Assembly (NCBI RefSeq): GCF_000758685.1
Contig: NZ_CP009286.1
Span: 3,626,501-3,690,500, forward strand
Reading direction: 5' to 3'
Length of the DNA: 64,000 nt
Origin: Paenibacillus stellifer
Lineage (GTDB): Bacteria; Bacillota; Bacilli; Paenibacillales; Paenibacillaceae
Numbering within the stretch: the first letter of the stretch is position 1; every line of letters starts with the position of its first letter. Made by a program: the position numbers and the translations under genes. Shown here piece after piece: positions 25,506 through 33,839 of the stretch. The notes beneath the pieces are model-generated. The model worked only from the letters and a program-made list of their open reading frames with translations, ran no database searches and had not been told where the DNA came from.

Positions 25506-26117
25506 TTATTCCTGACGCTTAAAGAACGTGCAAATCTGCTGTACAGCATTCTCTGCCATGACAGTCTTGCCATATTCGTCCAGAACAGCTTCCGTCACTG
25601 GTGACGAATCGCCGAATTCCGCCAATACCGCTACCAGCGAAGCCAAAGGCTGTTCCTCAAACTCCTTGGGATCGAAATAAAGGTAGTACTTATCGTTATA
25701 GGAATAGAGCTTGCCCGCAGATGTGATGCTGTTCACAAGCACATGAGCCGCTTCTATCACAACCTCAAAATCACGGAAGGCGTATACGATGGAGTCTGCT
25801 TGTTCAAGCGTGACTTCCATCTCATATATTTCGTCAGGCAGTTCTTCTTCTCCGGAAGCGCCGTAATGGTGATCGTATTTACCTCGGGTGACAATGACGA
25901 CCATACCCTGCGCGGGCAGAGCGAAGACTTCCACGGCGAGAGGACCGGTGGCGTCAAATCCGAGTTCTGTGTATGCCTGGTCCATCATTTCCGTAAAGAG
26001 GTCATGAACCTTGGGGACTTCCTGCCACATGTCTTCCTTCTGGATCCCCCGTTCGCTCAGGTCGTCAAAAGTGAGGAAAATCCGTATCTTATCTTGACTT
26101 AAACGTTCTATTCTCAT
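25506..26117 (-). CDS. mecA: Adaptor protein MecA
   Basis: MecA delivers substrates such as ComK to the ClpC ATPase. The 203-residue protein starts MRIERLSQDKIRIFLT and has the N-terminal substrate domain, an acidic linker and the C-terminal ClpC-binding domain (FRDFEVVIEAAH onward). I chose ATG 26117 with GGAGG upstream; the open frame continues 54 codons further through non-coding DNA. The location matches B. subtilis ypbH (mecB) rather than mecA, so it could be either paralogue. Confidence 0.9.
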   Translation of the reverse strand: MRIERLSQDKIRIFLTFDDLSERGIQKEDMWQEVPKVHDLFTEMMDQAYTELGFDATGPLAVEVFALPAQGMVVIVTRGKYDHHYGASGEEELPDEIYEMEVTLEQADSIVYAFRDFEVVIEAAHVLVNSITSAGKLYSYNDKYYLYFDPKEFEEQPLASLVAVLAEFGDSSPVTEAVLDEYGKTVMAENAVQQICTFFKRQE

Positions 26118-26263
26118 GACAGGATCCTCCTTTTGAAAGCTCAGCTTAAGAATAGTGTATGATGAGTCCCAAGTAATGAGCCAAAAATAGTTTCTTAGTC
26201 GATTATATGTATGTATGTTACCATTTTGACGAGATAAATGCACGTAAATATGTGGGGACGGGT

Positions 26264-26310
26264 TTAAAAAAAGAATCATTTTGGCGACATGGAATCTCCA
26301 AAATGATTCT
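26264..26310 (-). terminator. Terminator after the 117-residue protein gene
   Basis: AGAATCATTTTGG and CCAAAATGATTCT form a 13-bp stem with a 13-base loop and are followed by TTTTTTT on the minus strand. Confidence 0.9.
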
Positions 26311-26326
26311 GCCCGCAGATTAAAGG

Positions 26327-26680
26327 TTACAAGCCCGGTACAGTTGCATGGGTTTCCCTGAGAATTTTCTCCACATCTTGCTTCACATCCGGATTGCTGC
26401 GGATCAAATCCTTCAGCATACCGAGATCGGCGTCTTTAGAACGCGCCTGAGATGTATGGTCCGATTTGCCTGGTGCTGCGCTTTCCGGTTTTTTGGCATG
26501 ATTAAGGTCATCGGACCCGCCTCCGAAGCTGGTTGCCGCCATGTTCATGATCTTGTGTTTGGCTCGGTCCGCAGCGCCGGATTGGCTCAGTAATGGTACA
26601 AACATATTCCGTTTACGGGACATCATGACGCTCGCTGCGGCTCCGAACACCACGCCGAGGAAAAATGACGAAGTCTTCAC
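26327..26680 (-). CDS. Hypothetical membrane-anchored protein (117 aa)
   Basis: The GTG at 26680 lies 8 bases after AAGGAGG. Residues 4-20 (SSFFLGVVFGAAASVMM) form one hydrophobic segment followed by the basic stop SRKRN. The rest is polar and low in complexity until a C-terminal helix (DLIRSNPDVKQDVEKILRET). I recognise no family. It is a single-gene unit closed by a strong terminator. Confidence 0.75.
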   Translation of the reverse strand: MKTSSFFLGVVFGAAASVMMSRKRNMFVPLLSQSGAADRAKHKIMNMAATSFGGGSDDLNHAKKPESAAPGKSDHTSQARSKDADLGMLKDLIRSNPDVKQDVEKILRETHATVPGL

Positions 26681-26774
26681 ATCTCTAACCTCCTTGTATG
26701 ATAAAATCATGACTAGTGTTTGCGGAACGGGTGTGCCTCATTCAATCCAAACACAGGAAAGCGAGATGAAATAA

Positions 26775-27743
26775 GTGGTTAAACAGACAGCAGTTCTGCT
26801 TGCGGCGGCCTTTCTGCTGGCCTCTTGCAGCAGCGGCGGAGACAGCGCCGCAGTTAATCCGGGCAGCAGTTCCGGGGTCGCGTCAAGCGCTCCCGGAGCG
26901 GCTGCTGCGGCATCGCCGGACGGAAGCGCGCTCCCCTCTCCGTCACCGATCGCCTCCGCATTGGCGACCTCGGCTTCGGGACAGGGTACGGCGGCATCCC
27001 CTTCGCCATCGGCATCCGGGCAGCCAGCTTCCGGGCCGGTGGACACAGCTTCCGCATCATCCGAACCCGTGGCTTCCGGCGGAGTCGGTGAAGCTGTGAA
27101 GCTTCAGTATCATATGAACAAAAACTATGATATCAAGCCGAACGATGAAAGCGTGAATAAGAAAATCGTGCTGCTGACGTTCGATGACGGGCCGAAGGAA
27201 GCCAAGATGATCAACTCCATCTTCGACACACTGGATAAGCATCATGCCAAAGCGATATTTTTCGTCAATGGTTACCGGGTCAAGGAGCATCCCGAGCTGC
27301 TGAAGCTTATTCAGGAACGGGGCGGCATTATCGGCAACCACAGCTGGGATCATATCGTGCTGAAGGACAAATCCTATGCAGAGGTCAAGAAACAGATTGA
27401 AGATGTGCAGCAGATTGTCAAGGAAGTGACCGGCGAAACGCCGGTATTCTTCAGACCTCCCCACGGAGCGGGCGGCGATGTTGGCAAGAATGTCGCGGCA
27501 GAGAACGGCATGCTCTACATGACATGGTCCAACGGTTCGCTTGACTGGACGCTGTCCGAGAAGGAGGCCGGCAAGACCGGCAAGATCATCAAAAACGTCA
27601 CGGACCAGCTTCATTCCGGAAGCAATATTCTTATGCACGAGCTCCCTTGGACAACGGAGGCGCTGGACCAGCTGTTGACCACCCTGGAGGGCAAAGGCTA
27701 TGGTTTCGTCGACCCTCGCAGTATAGAGCTTAAAATGAGATGA
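26775..27743 (+). CDS. Polysaccharide deacetylase lipoprotein (NodB domain)
   Basis: The protein is exported and lipid-anchored: residues 1-17 are a signal peptide ending in the lipobox LLASC, with Cys18. A long Ser/Pro/Ala linker (about 19-105) leads to a NodB deacetylase domain. Catalytic motifs are TFDDGP, NHSWDH and RPPHG. Such enzymes remove acetyl groups from peptidoglycan or chitin-like glycans; the substrate here is not known. The start is a GTG with a weak ribosome binding site. Confidence 0.9.
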   Translation: MVKQTAVLLAAAFLLASCSSGGDSAAVNPGSSSGVASSAPGAAAAASPDGSALPSPSPIASALATSASGQGTAASPSPSASGQPASGPVDTASASSEPVASGGVGEAVKLQYHMNKNYDIKPNDESVNKKIVLLTFDDGPKEAKMINSIFDTLDKHHAKAIFFVNGYRVKEHPELLKLIQERGGIIGNHSWDHIVLKDKSYAEVKKQIEDVQQIVKEVTGETPVFFRPPHGAGGDVGKNVAAENGMLYMTWSNGSLDWTLSEKEAGKTGKIIKNVTDQLHSGSNILMHELPWTTEALDQLLTTLEGKGYGFVDPRSIELKMR

Positions 27744-27766
27744 AATGAGAACAAGCGCACATTAAG

Positions 27767-27807
27767 AAGTCCCTGCAAGCCGGCACTCCGGTATGCAGGG
27801 ACTTTTA
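27767..27807. terminator. Terminator between converging deacetylase and phosphoesterase genes
   Basis: AAGTCCCTGCA and TGCAGGGACTT form an 11-bp stem followed by TTATG on the plus strand. It lies between convergent genes and could serve both. Confidence 0.75.
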
Positions 27808-27822
27808 TGTAACGGTGAGCTG

Positions 27823-28659
27823 TTATGACAGCACTACACGGCGGCGCAGCGTCAGCACATTGATTTCGGCGGGACTCCGGAAGCGCAGCGGCAGATGGGC
27901 CGTTCCGAAGCCGCGGCTGATGAATACCTTGGCGAGTCCTCCTGACCCGTCGCGCCTCGCCCAATCGTACATGCCGGCTGAATACGTATGATAGAAGGTT
28001 TCGACATGTCTGCGGCCGATCAGTGGAACAAGGACCTGCCCGCCATGCGTATGTCCAGCCAGCACCAAATCCGCGGGAACCGTGCTTCTTGTCATCAACC
28101 ACATCGGATCATGGACCAGAATGATCCGAAAGGCCCCTTCGCTGCCGGAAGGCAGCTCCGGAAGCGGTGCATAGTCGATCTTGCCGCCGGATCTCGGATA
28201 ATCGACTCCGGTCAGCCAGAATTTCTCTCCATTCGAGTCCAGCTGCACGTTCTCATCCACCAGCAGCCGGATTCCCCGGCCACGAATGATTGAATCCACC
28301 TTGGCAATCTCGGCTTTGTAATCATGGTTGCCGTGAACGGCAAAGATTGGTGCGACGGGAGCTAGCAGCTCCAGATTCGATTCCAGCCTGTGCAGCGGCG
28401 CATTCTTCTCCGTCATGTCGCCGCCCAGCAGCACAAGATTGACTCCCTTGCCAAGACGTGACGGAAGACTCTTCGGAAGACGCCTTCTATGAATATCCGT
28501 CACCAGCAAAATGCGGAAGCCATCCAGCGCTGCGGGCAGGTTGTCCAACACGATGTCGGTCTCGACGATCCGTCGGCCGAATGCCGATACGACCATACTC
28601 GACGCAACGGCTACGATACCCGCTCCTGCAGCCGCCACATAAGGCCAGGCGGTCACCAT
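27823..28659 (-). CDS. Metallophosphoesterase (YpbG-like)
   Basis: The protein has one N-terminal hydrophobic segment and a calcineurin-type phosphoesterase domain. Metal-binding motifs appear in order: TDIH, GDMTE, GNHDY and HTHGGQ. It corresponds by position to B. subtilis ypbG. ATG 28659 is used here; a GTG at 28695 inside the preceding gene would add 12 residues. Neither has a strong ribosome binding site, so coupling to the upstream gene is likely. Confidence 0.88.
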   Translation of the reverse strand: MVTAWPYVAAAGAGIVAVASSMVVSAFGRRIVETDIVLDNLPAALDGFRILLVTDIHRRRLPKSLPSRLGKGVNLVLLGGDMTEKNAPLHRLESNLELLAPVAPIFAVHGNHDYKAEIAKVDSIIRGRGIRLLVDENVQLDSNGEKFWLTGVDYPRSGGKIDYAPLPELPSGSEGAFRIILVHDPMWLMTRSTVPADLVLAGHTHGGQVLVPLIGRRHVETFYHTYSAGMYDWARRDGSGGLAKVFISRGFGTAHLPLRFRSPAEINVLTLRRRVVLS

Positions 28660-29057
28660 AGCGTTCGCAGCGGGGGCGCGCCCTTGATGCCCCACACCAA
28701 TAAAAAAGCAAGCAGAACGAAAAACAGAACGTTCAGCGTGTTGACGAACAGTTTGGCCAGCCGCACCCGTTCGGACCTGTAAGTCGCTGAACGTGAAGGT
28801 GCAGTCTGCTCCTCCTCCCTGCCTGCCTTAGGCCGTGCGGCGCGACTACCACCCCGCGCAGTGGCGGCTGTAGTTCGCCGACCCGCAGGCGCAGGCTTCC
28901 CCGAGGATGTTTTTTTGCGTGTGCGGGATAAAACTGGCGCCGACTTTTCTTTTTTCGGCTCCGTCTTTACGTTCGCCGCGGTCTTCCGCCCGCCGGAAGA
29001 TCGTTCCCGTGTTTTTTTCTTTTGTCGGGATTTGACCCGGCTCAGCTCCTCGCTCAT
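28653..29057 (-). CDS. Very basic hypothetical protein with C-terminal membrane anchor (134 aa)
   Basis: The ATG at 29057 overlaps the CPBP protease stop (ATGA) and has AGGAGGG upstream. About 100 residues are Lys, Arg, Ser and Thr rich without clear fold. A single transmembrane helix follows near the C terminus (LNVLFFVLLAFLLVWGI). It therefore looks like a cytoplasmic, nucleic-acid-binding-like tail held at the membrane. I recognise no family. It overlaps the start of the phosphoesterase gene. Confidence 0.75.
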   Translation of the reverse strand: MSEELSRVKSRQKKKTRERSSGGRKTAANVKTEPKKEKSAPVLSRTRKKTSSGKPAPAGRRTTAATARGGSRAARPKAGREEEQTAPSRSATYRSERVRLAKLFVNTLNVLFFVLLAFLLVWGIKGAPPLRTLW

Positions 29058-29647
29058 GACTCCCTCCTGTAACGGATCACCAGTCCTGATAGCAGGTCGA
29101 TGACGAAATGACACAGTATCGGCGCCCAAAGGGTGCCGGACCATACATAAATCATCCCCAATCCATAGCTGCTGGCGAACACCCAGCCTGTCGGTATCCA
29201 ATGCCTCAAATAACGGACATGGATAACGGCGAAGAGGATGCTGGTCCAATAAGGACCGATTGCATATTGAATGGCTCCGCGAAACAACAATTCCTCGCAC
29301 ACCGCCACCAGAATTGCGATCAGCGCGATATGCCAGACGGGACGGTTCCGGAACAGCCGATCATTAATGCCTCCATCGTCCATCGCCTCATCGGGGACAA
29401 TATAGGTTAACACAAAGTCCACAATTAGCATAATGACCGCAAGACCTAGGCCCCAGGCCAAAAAATGAAGATTGTCAGGAAATTTTAACAATTGAATCGG
29501 ATTTCTTTTCTGAAATAATATCCAGACCAATCCGATAATAAGAGTAATGCCTTGCGTCAGGTAGAGATTGATGAGCAACAGCCGGTCGGTCAGCTGATCA
29601 GGGGTCGCCTTTTTGACCTTGATGTCGCCAAATTTGAATTTTTTCAT
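29054..29647 (-). CDS. CPBP-family intramembrane metalloprotease (YpbD-like)
   Basis: The 197-residue membrane protein has the CPBP (Abi, Rce1-like) motifs: EELLFRG in transmembrane helix three or four and HFVIDL near the C terminus. Members cleave prenylated or membrane substrates or protect against bacteriocins; the role here is unknown. It heads a three-gene run with the basic protein and the phosphoesterase, the same region as ypbD-ypbG in B. subtilis. Confidence 0.88.
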   Translation of the reverse strand: MKKFKFGDIKVKKATPDQLTDRLLLINLYLTQGITLIIGLVWILFQKRNPIQLLKFPDNLHFLAWGLGLAVIMLIVDFVLTYIVPDEAMDDGGINDRLFRNRPVWHIALIAILVAVCEELLFRGAIQYAIGPYWTSILFAVIHVRYLRHWIPTGWVFASSYGLGMIYVWSGTLWAPILCHFVIDLLSGLVIRYRRES

Positions 29648-29729
29648 AATTACCTGCCTGTTCTTTATGATGAATAATTCCTGCGCAAGCTGTTTGCACG
29701 AAATTGCCCGTTAAAGGAGCCGACGCTTT

Positions 29730-30626
29730 ATGAAACGCAGTACCTCACGCACTTCAATGCTGTACACAATGGGATTTCTGTTCTGTCTGATCGCGGCGTT
29801 CGCCGTGTTCTTTCTGGGCGTGAAGATTGGAGCCGATAAAGCCGAAGCGCAATACGCCCAAAAAAATCCGAACAGTGTTGCCCATGATCCTAACGCCTTG
29901 TATCAGGAGTCGGATCTTGTCACATTCTATCATAGCGTATTTTCCCCTTATCGGGAATTCAAGCGGGAATGGAACGATAAGGTCGATCGTCTGGCATCCG
30001 GTTCGGCCAGTCCCTCACAGACGCTGAGCAGCCTCCGCAAGCTTGCGGATGAGACCAGCTCCCAGGTGACGGAAACGGCGCTATTCGCCAATTCACCGCT
30101 GCTGGAGCAGGGACAGCTTAACATTCTCAAGAGCCTTCGGCTCTTCTCCGAAGCCGCGGACAAAGCGACCTCCGCAGGCTCTGCCGCGACCGCCAAAGAG
30201 CTGAGAACCGGAGAGCTTGCTCAAGGTGCGGTGAAATACGGCCTTACGGGACAGAATAACTATTACTCCGCCATGCTGAGCTGGGGCGCGGGAAGCAGCT
30301 CTTCGATTCCTTCCGATATCGGGAATCCGAAGGTCATTTCGTTTGCCGAGTGGAAGAAGATGCCCCTTCTGCTCAAGAACGCCAACATCGCACAGATTTT
30401 GCTGAATCGCGGAATCTTCGCGGATTACGACCCGCAGGACGTTACGGCCAAAATAGACAGCCTGGTCAATACGGGAAGCACCGAGTCGCTTAACCTGACG
30501 AATGTGCAGGGCGCAATCACGCTGCTGGTTTCTACCGGCGCGCTGTCCGAGCAGGAGTTCTCCAAGTGGCGGCTGCAATATTACGCCAAGGAGACACTGC
30601 CCCAGCTTCCGTTCTTTTTCGACTGA
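29730..30626 (+). CDS. Hypothetical membrane-anchored protein (298 aa)
   Basis: The ATG at 29730 follows AAAGGAG. Residues 11-31 (LYTMGFLFCLIAAFAVFFLGV) form a signal anchor, leaving a large extracytoplasmic, helix-rich domain. No catalytic motif is visible and I do not recognise a family. It lies just upstream of the serA T-box and is transcribed in the same direction, though serA has its own promoter. Confidence 0.8.
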   Translation: MKRSTSRTSMLYTMGFLFCLIAAFAVFFLGVKIGADKAEAQYAQKNPNSVAHDPNALYQESDLVTFYHSVFSPYREFKREWNDKVDRLASGSASPSQTLSSLRKLADETSSQVTETALFANSPLLEQGQLNILKSLRLFSEAADKATSAGSAATAKELRTGELAQGAVKYGLTGQNNYYSAMLSWGAGSSSSIPSDIGNPKVISFAEWKKMPLLLKNANIAQILLNRGIFADYDPQDVTAKIDSLVNTGSTESLNLTNVQGAITLLVSTGALSEQEFSKWRLQYYAKETLPQLPFFFD

Positions 30627-30669
30627 ACCGGCAACAAGCATCATACCATAATGTGAGCGTAAAATCCTA

Positions 30670-30699
30670 TTGACACATCTAGCACGGCCATGTTACATT
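30670..30699 (+). promoter_or_regulatory. Sigma-A promoter of the serA T-box transcript
   Basis: TTGACA (30670-30675) and TACATT (30694-30699) are 18 bp apart and start the T-box leader about 20 bases upstream of its first helix. Confidence 0.7.
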
Positions 30700-30705
30700 A
30701 TGAAA

Positions 30706-30985
30706 AATTAATCAAGCAAATGCGATGATGGAACAAAGATACTGAAGGTCTTCAGAGAGCCGGCGGGTGGTGCAAGCCGGTGGCGGACAGCTGTCTTTAG
30801 CGCTCCTGAGATATTGTGTCGAAACTAACAGTAGGCACAATCGGGTCACTCCGTTACCAGTGTTCCTGTCTTGATCGGCAGGATAATGAGGCTGCATCTG
30901 TAATGGATGCGGTGAATTAGGGTGGTACCACGACAACTCTCGTCCCTTACTGTGGAAGCAGTATGCGGTCGGGAGTTTTTTGCTG
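30706..30985 (+). ncRNA. T-box riboswitch upstream of serA, probable Ser specifier
   Basis: The conserved T-box core AGGGTGGTACCACG is at 30919-30932. Stem I is recognisable from its distal AGAGAGCCGG...GCAAGCCGG part and the CTCCTGAG motif on its 3' side. The likely specifier codon just before that motif is AGC (30799-30801), a serine codon, which fits serine synthesis. A terminator (AACTCTCG with CGGGAGTT, then TTTT) lies at 30935-30982 and competes with the antiterminator containing the core. Uncharged tRNA-Ser should turn on serA. Confidence 0.92.
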
Positions 30986-31099
30986 GTTAAGTCTGGATTT
31001 TGACTAGCGGATGATTCCCTCTTCTTTCCGGCAGAGCTTTAGACTGCCCCTTTGCCGCGACACCGCATCAGCGTTTGTACGGTAGAAGGAAAGGCACTT

Positions 31100-31141
31100 T
31101 TTAGGTAATCCGGAGATCCCTATTTGGACATCTCCCCTAAA
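31100..31141 (+). promoter_or_regulatory. Two-tier hairpin just ahead of the serA ribosome binding site
   Basis: TTTAGG pairs with CCTAAA and, nested inside, GGAGAT pairs with ATCTCC, leaving a 12-base loop. It lies after the T-box terminator and about 20 bases before the serA ribosome binding site AAGGAGG. There is no T run, so it is not a terminator. A role in RNA stability or translation is only inferred. Confidence 0.45.
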
Positions 31142-31178
31142 TATTAAGCTTCATCATCTAAGGAGGAAAAAGAAAATC

Positions 31179-32771
31179 ATGTTCAAAATTTTGGTATCGG
31201 ACCCGATCAGCGATCTCGGGATTCAGCAGCTGACGGACGCAAGCGATGTAACGGTTGACAAGAAGACAGGACTCAGCGAGGATGAGCTCGTCGCCATTAT
31301 CGGCGAATATGATGGCCTCCTTGTTCGTTCCCAGACTACCGTCACTCCCAAAATCATCGAAGCCGGAGCCAAGTTGAAGGTCATCGGCCGTGCAGGCGTG
31401 GGCGTTGACAATATTAATCTTGAAGCTGCAACCAAGCGCGGTATCGTTGTTATCAATGCCCCGGACGGCAACACCATTACTACGTGTGAACATGCTTTCG
31501 CCATGATGATGGCTCTTGCCCGCCATATCCCGCAAGCGTATGCCAAGACCATTACAGGCGTATGGGACAAGAAATCGTACCTCGGCGTTGAGCTTCGCAA
31601 CAAAACTCTCGGCGTTCTCGGAATGGGCCGAATCGGAAGCGAAGTTGCCAAACGCGCCAAAGCGTTCGGCATGAATATTCTGGCCTACGATCCATTCCTG
31701 ACCGAAGATCGTGCAGAAAAGCTTGAAGTGAAAATCGCTACAGTGGATGACATTGTAAGAAACGCCGACTTTATTACGGTGCATACGCCGCTGACTCCGC
31801 AGACGAAGCATATGATCTCCCGTCCGCAGTTCGAGGTCATGAAGAAGGGTATGCGCATCGTGAACTGTGCACGCGGTGGAGTCATCGACGAAATGGCTCT
31901 GGTGGAAGCCCTTGATGCCGGCATCGTGGCAGGCGCAGCATTCGACGTATTCGAGAAGGAGCCGCCGCAAGCTGACCATCCGTTCCTGTCCAATCCGAAA
32001 ATTATCGTGACTCCGCACCTTGGTGCTTCGACGGTGGAAGCCCAGGAGAACGTGGCGATCGACGTATCCGAGCAGGTGCTCCATATCCTGCGGAGCGAAC
32101 CGTTTATCAACGCGGTCAACATTCCTCCGGTTGCTCCTAGCGTTATGAACAAGCTTCAGCCGTACTTCACGCTCGGCGAGAAGCTGGGCAGCTTCGCCGC
32201 TCAAATTACACACGGAGCCATTAAGGAGATCGTTGTGGAATTCGCAGGCGATCTGGCTGATGTCGATACCCAGCCTCTTAACCGGTACATCGTAAAGGGC
32301 GTACTCTCCCGTCATTTCGGAGGAGACGTGAACATCATCAACTCCATGCACCTGGCCAAGACAAGCGAAGTTAACGTCGTGGTCACCAAGGCTTCCAAGA
32401 CGAAGGGCTTCACCAACCTGATCTCCGTGAAGCTGATCGCCGACGGCGGCGAAGAGCGTGTCGTTGCAGGAACGCTGCTTCAGGGCTATGGCGAGCGCAT
32501 TGTTCAGCTCGGCAAGTTCCCGGTAGATATCTCGCCAGAAGGACATCAAATTCTGATTTCCCATAATGACAAACCGGGCATCATCGGTAATGTCGGCACC
32601 CTGCTCGGCCAGAGCGATGTGAACATCGCCTCCATGCAGGTCGGACGTATCGTTGTCGGTGGGGAAGCTATCATGCTGCTGACTGTAGACAAAGAAGTGC
32701 CGGCTGAGGTGCTTGTGAAGCTCGCCGCTCTTGCGGAAATTAACACCGCGACCGAAGTGGTGCTGGTTTAA
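31179..32771 (+). CDS. serA: D-3-phosphoglycerate dehydrogenase
   Basis: SerA oxidises 3-phosphoglycerate in the first step of serine synthesis. The 530-residue protein has the NAD-binding domain with GMGRIGSEVAKRA, the catalytic Arg, Glu and His of the D-2-hydroxyacid dehydrogenase family (NCARGGVIDE, TPHLGAST), an allosteric substrate-binding domain and a C-terminal ACT domain from about residue 457. The ATG follows AAGGAGG. Control is by the T-box upstream, with serine feedback possible through the ACT domain. Confidence 0.97.
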   Translation: MFKILVSDPISDLGIQQLTDASDVTVDKKTGLSEDELVAIIGEYDGLLVRSQTTVTPKIIEAGAKLKVIGRAGVGVDNINLEAATKRGIVVINAPDGNTITTCEHAFAMMMALARHIPQAYAKTITGVWDKKSYLGVELRNKTLGVLGMGRIGSEVAKRAKAFGMNILAYDPFLTEDRAEKLEVKIATVDDIVRNADFITVHTPLTPQTKHMISRPQFEVMKKGMRIVNCARGGVIDEMALVEALDAGIVAGAAFDVFEKEPPQADHPFLSNPKIIVTPHLGASTVEAQENVAIDVSEQVLHILRSEPFINAVNIPPVAPSVMNKLQPYFTLGEKLGSFAAQITHGAIKEIVVEFAGDLADVDTQPLNRYIVKGVLSRHFGGDVNIINSMHLAKTSEVNVVVTKASKTKGFTNLISVKLIADGGEERVVAGTLLQGYGERIVQLGKFPVDISPEGHQILISHNDKPGIIGNVGTLLGQSDVNIASMQVGRIVVGGEAIMLLTVDKEVPAEVLVKLAALAEINTATEVVLV

Positions 32772-32803
32772 GCTTTTACTGGTATCCATCTTAACTTAGA
32801 TGA

Positions 32804-32842
32804 AAGGGCTGAAAAGAAGCTATCCCCTTCTTTTCAGCCCTT
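32804..32842 (+). repeat. Long perfect hairpin after serA
   Basis: A 16-bp perfect stem (AAGGGCTGAAAAGAAG with its complement) encloses a 7-base loop, directly upstream of a second hairpin with a T run. It lacks its own T run, so it may act as a 3' stabiliser or an extra terminator element. Confidence 0.6.
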
Positions 32843-32851
32843 CAGGACGAC

Positions 32852-32889
32852 AAGTCCCGCTGCCCAGGCAGCGGGACTTTATCTTTTTC
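32852..32889 (+). terminator. Intrinsic terminator of serA
   Basis: AAGTCCCGCTGCC and GGCAGCGGGACTT form a 13-bp stem with a 2-base loop, followed by TATCTTTTT on the plus strand. Confidence 0.88.
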
Positions 32890-32897
32890 ACAACCAC

Positions 32898-33743
32898 TTA
32901 TTTCTGCTCCTCCAGCGAGAATACAGGAACCACTCTGCCATCAATATCGGTAAATCCATAGTCCAGCGCCAGCTGCCCGACCTGCTGAGGCTTGCCTGAA
33001 CGCTCCATGACACGGGGGTCGGCCGCCAGGGCGCTGACAGCCCTGCCGATATAGCGGGTGGATTCCGTGTCCTTGAGCGCCTCCACTTCTCGCCAGTGCT
33101 CCTCGTCCGTTCCGAACGCCTGCAGTACCAGCTCCGTCCGCATCCAGCCCGGGGAGAGCGGAAGGACCGTGATCCGGTCGGAGGCAAGCTCCTTGGCCAA
33201 GCTCTGCGCCATGCGGACCAGTGCATTCTTGGCCAGATCATAATAGAAATTAGTGATGTGCCGGTCTCTGTCCCAAAAGGTTGTATGCACAATCAGGCTC
33301 CCCGGATTATCCCTCATGAGCGGGACCGCGAACATATTTGTAAGAAGCTGCGCACGGACGCCGCTATCGAACATCGTATTCCAATGCTCCATAGGCTGCT
33401 CCCAGAACGGACGCTCATCGATACTCAGTTCATTCCCGCCCCACACGTTGTTGACCAGAATATCCAGCCTCCCCTTCTCGGAGGCGATTCGGCTGATAAG
33501 CCGCTCCGTGTCTTCGGGCCGCGTATGATCGCAGGGCACTGCTTCCGCCGCTCCGCCTGTGACGCGAATTTCTGAAACCGTAGTGTCGATATCACCCGGC
33601 CGGCCGCCGGTAGTGTTTCCTTTTACACTCCTGCCGGTTACGTATACGAAAGCTCCCGCCTCCGCCAATTCGAGCGCGATTCCCTTGCCGGCTCCCCGAC
33701 TGGCTCCTGTTACTAATGCTATTTTCCCCTGTAGTGGTCTCAT
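32898..33743 (-). CDS. Short-chain dehydrogenase/reductase of unknown substrate
   Basis: The 281-residue protein is a classical SDR. It has the cofactor motif TGASRGAGKGIA, the NNVWGG segment (in place of NNAG), and a YxxxK active site in FYYDLAKNALVRM. A serine counterpart lies in the preceding LIVHTTFWDRD region but is not obvious. Its gene diverges from the WYL regulator at 35668, with an IS110 element now between them. Such pairs are often regulator and target. Confidence 0.88.
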   Translation of the reverse strand: MRPLQGKIALVTGASRGAGKGIALELAEAGAFVYVTGRSVKGNTTGGRPGDIDTTVSEIRVTGGAAEAVPCDHTRPEDTERLISRIASEKGRLDILVNNVWGGNELSIDERPFWEQPMEHWNTMFDSGVRAQLLTNMFAVPLMRDNPGSLIVHTTFWDRDRHITNFYYDLAKNALVRMAQSLAKELASDRITVLPLSPGWMRTELVLQAFGTDEEHWREVEALKDTESTRYIGRAVSALAADPRVMERSGKPQQVGQLALDYGFTDIDGRVVPVFSLEEQK

Positions 33744-33839
33744 GGATAAAACCTCCCACTATAAATTAATAAAATCTCTTGTTTACTCACTCTTTCTCGG
33801 ATTTTCACTCATTGACAGATCGAGAGATGGAGAATTCAT

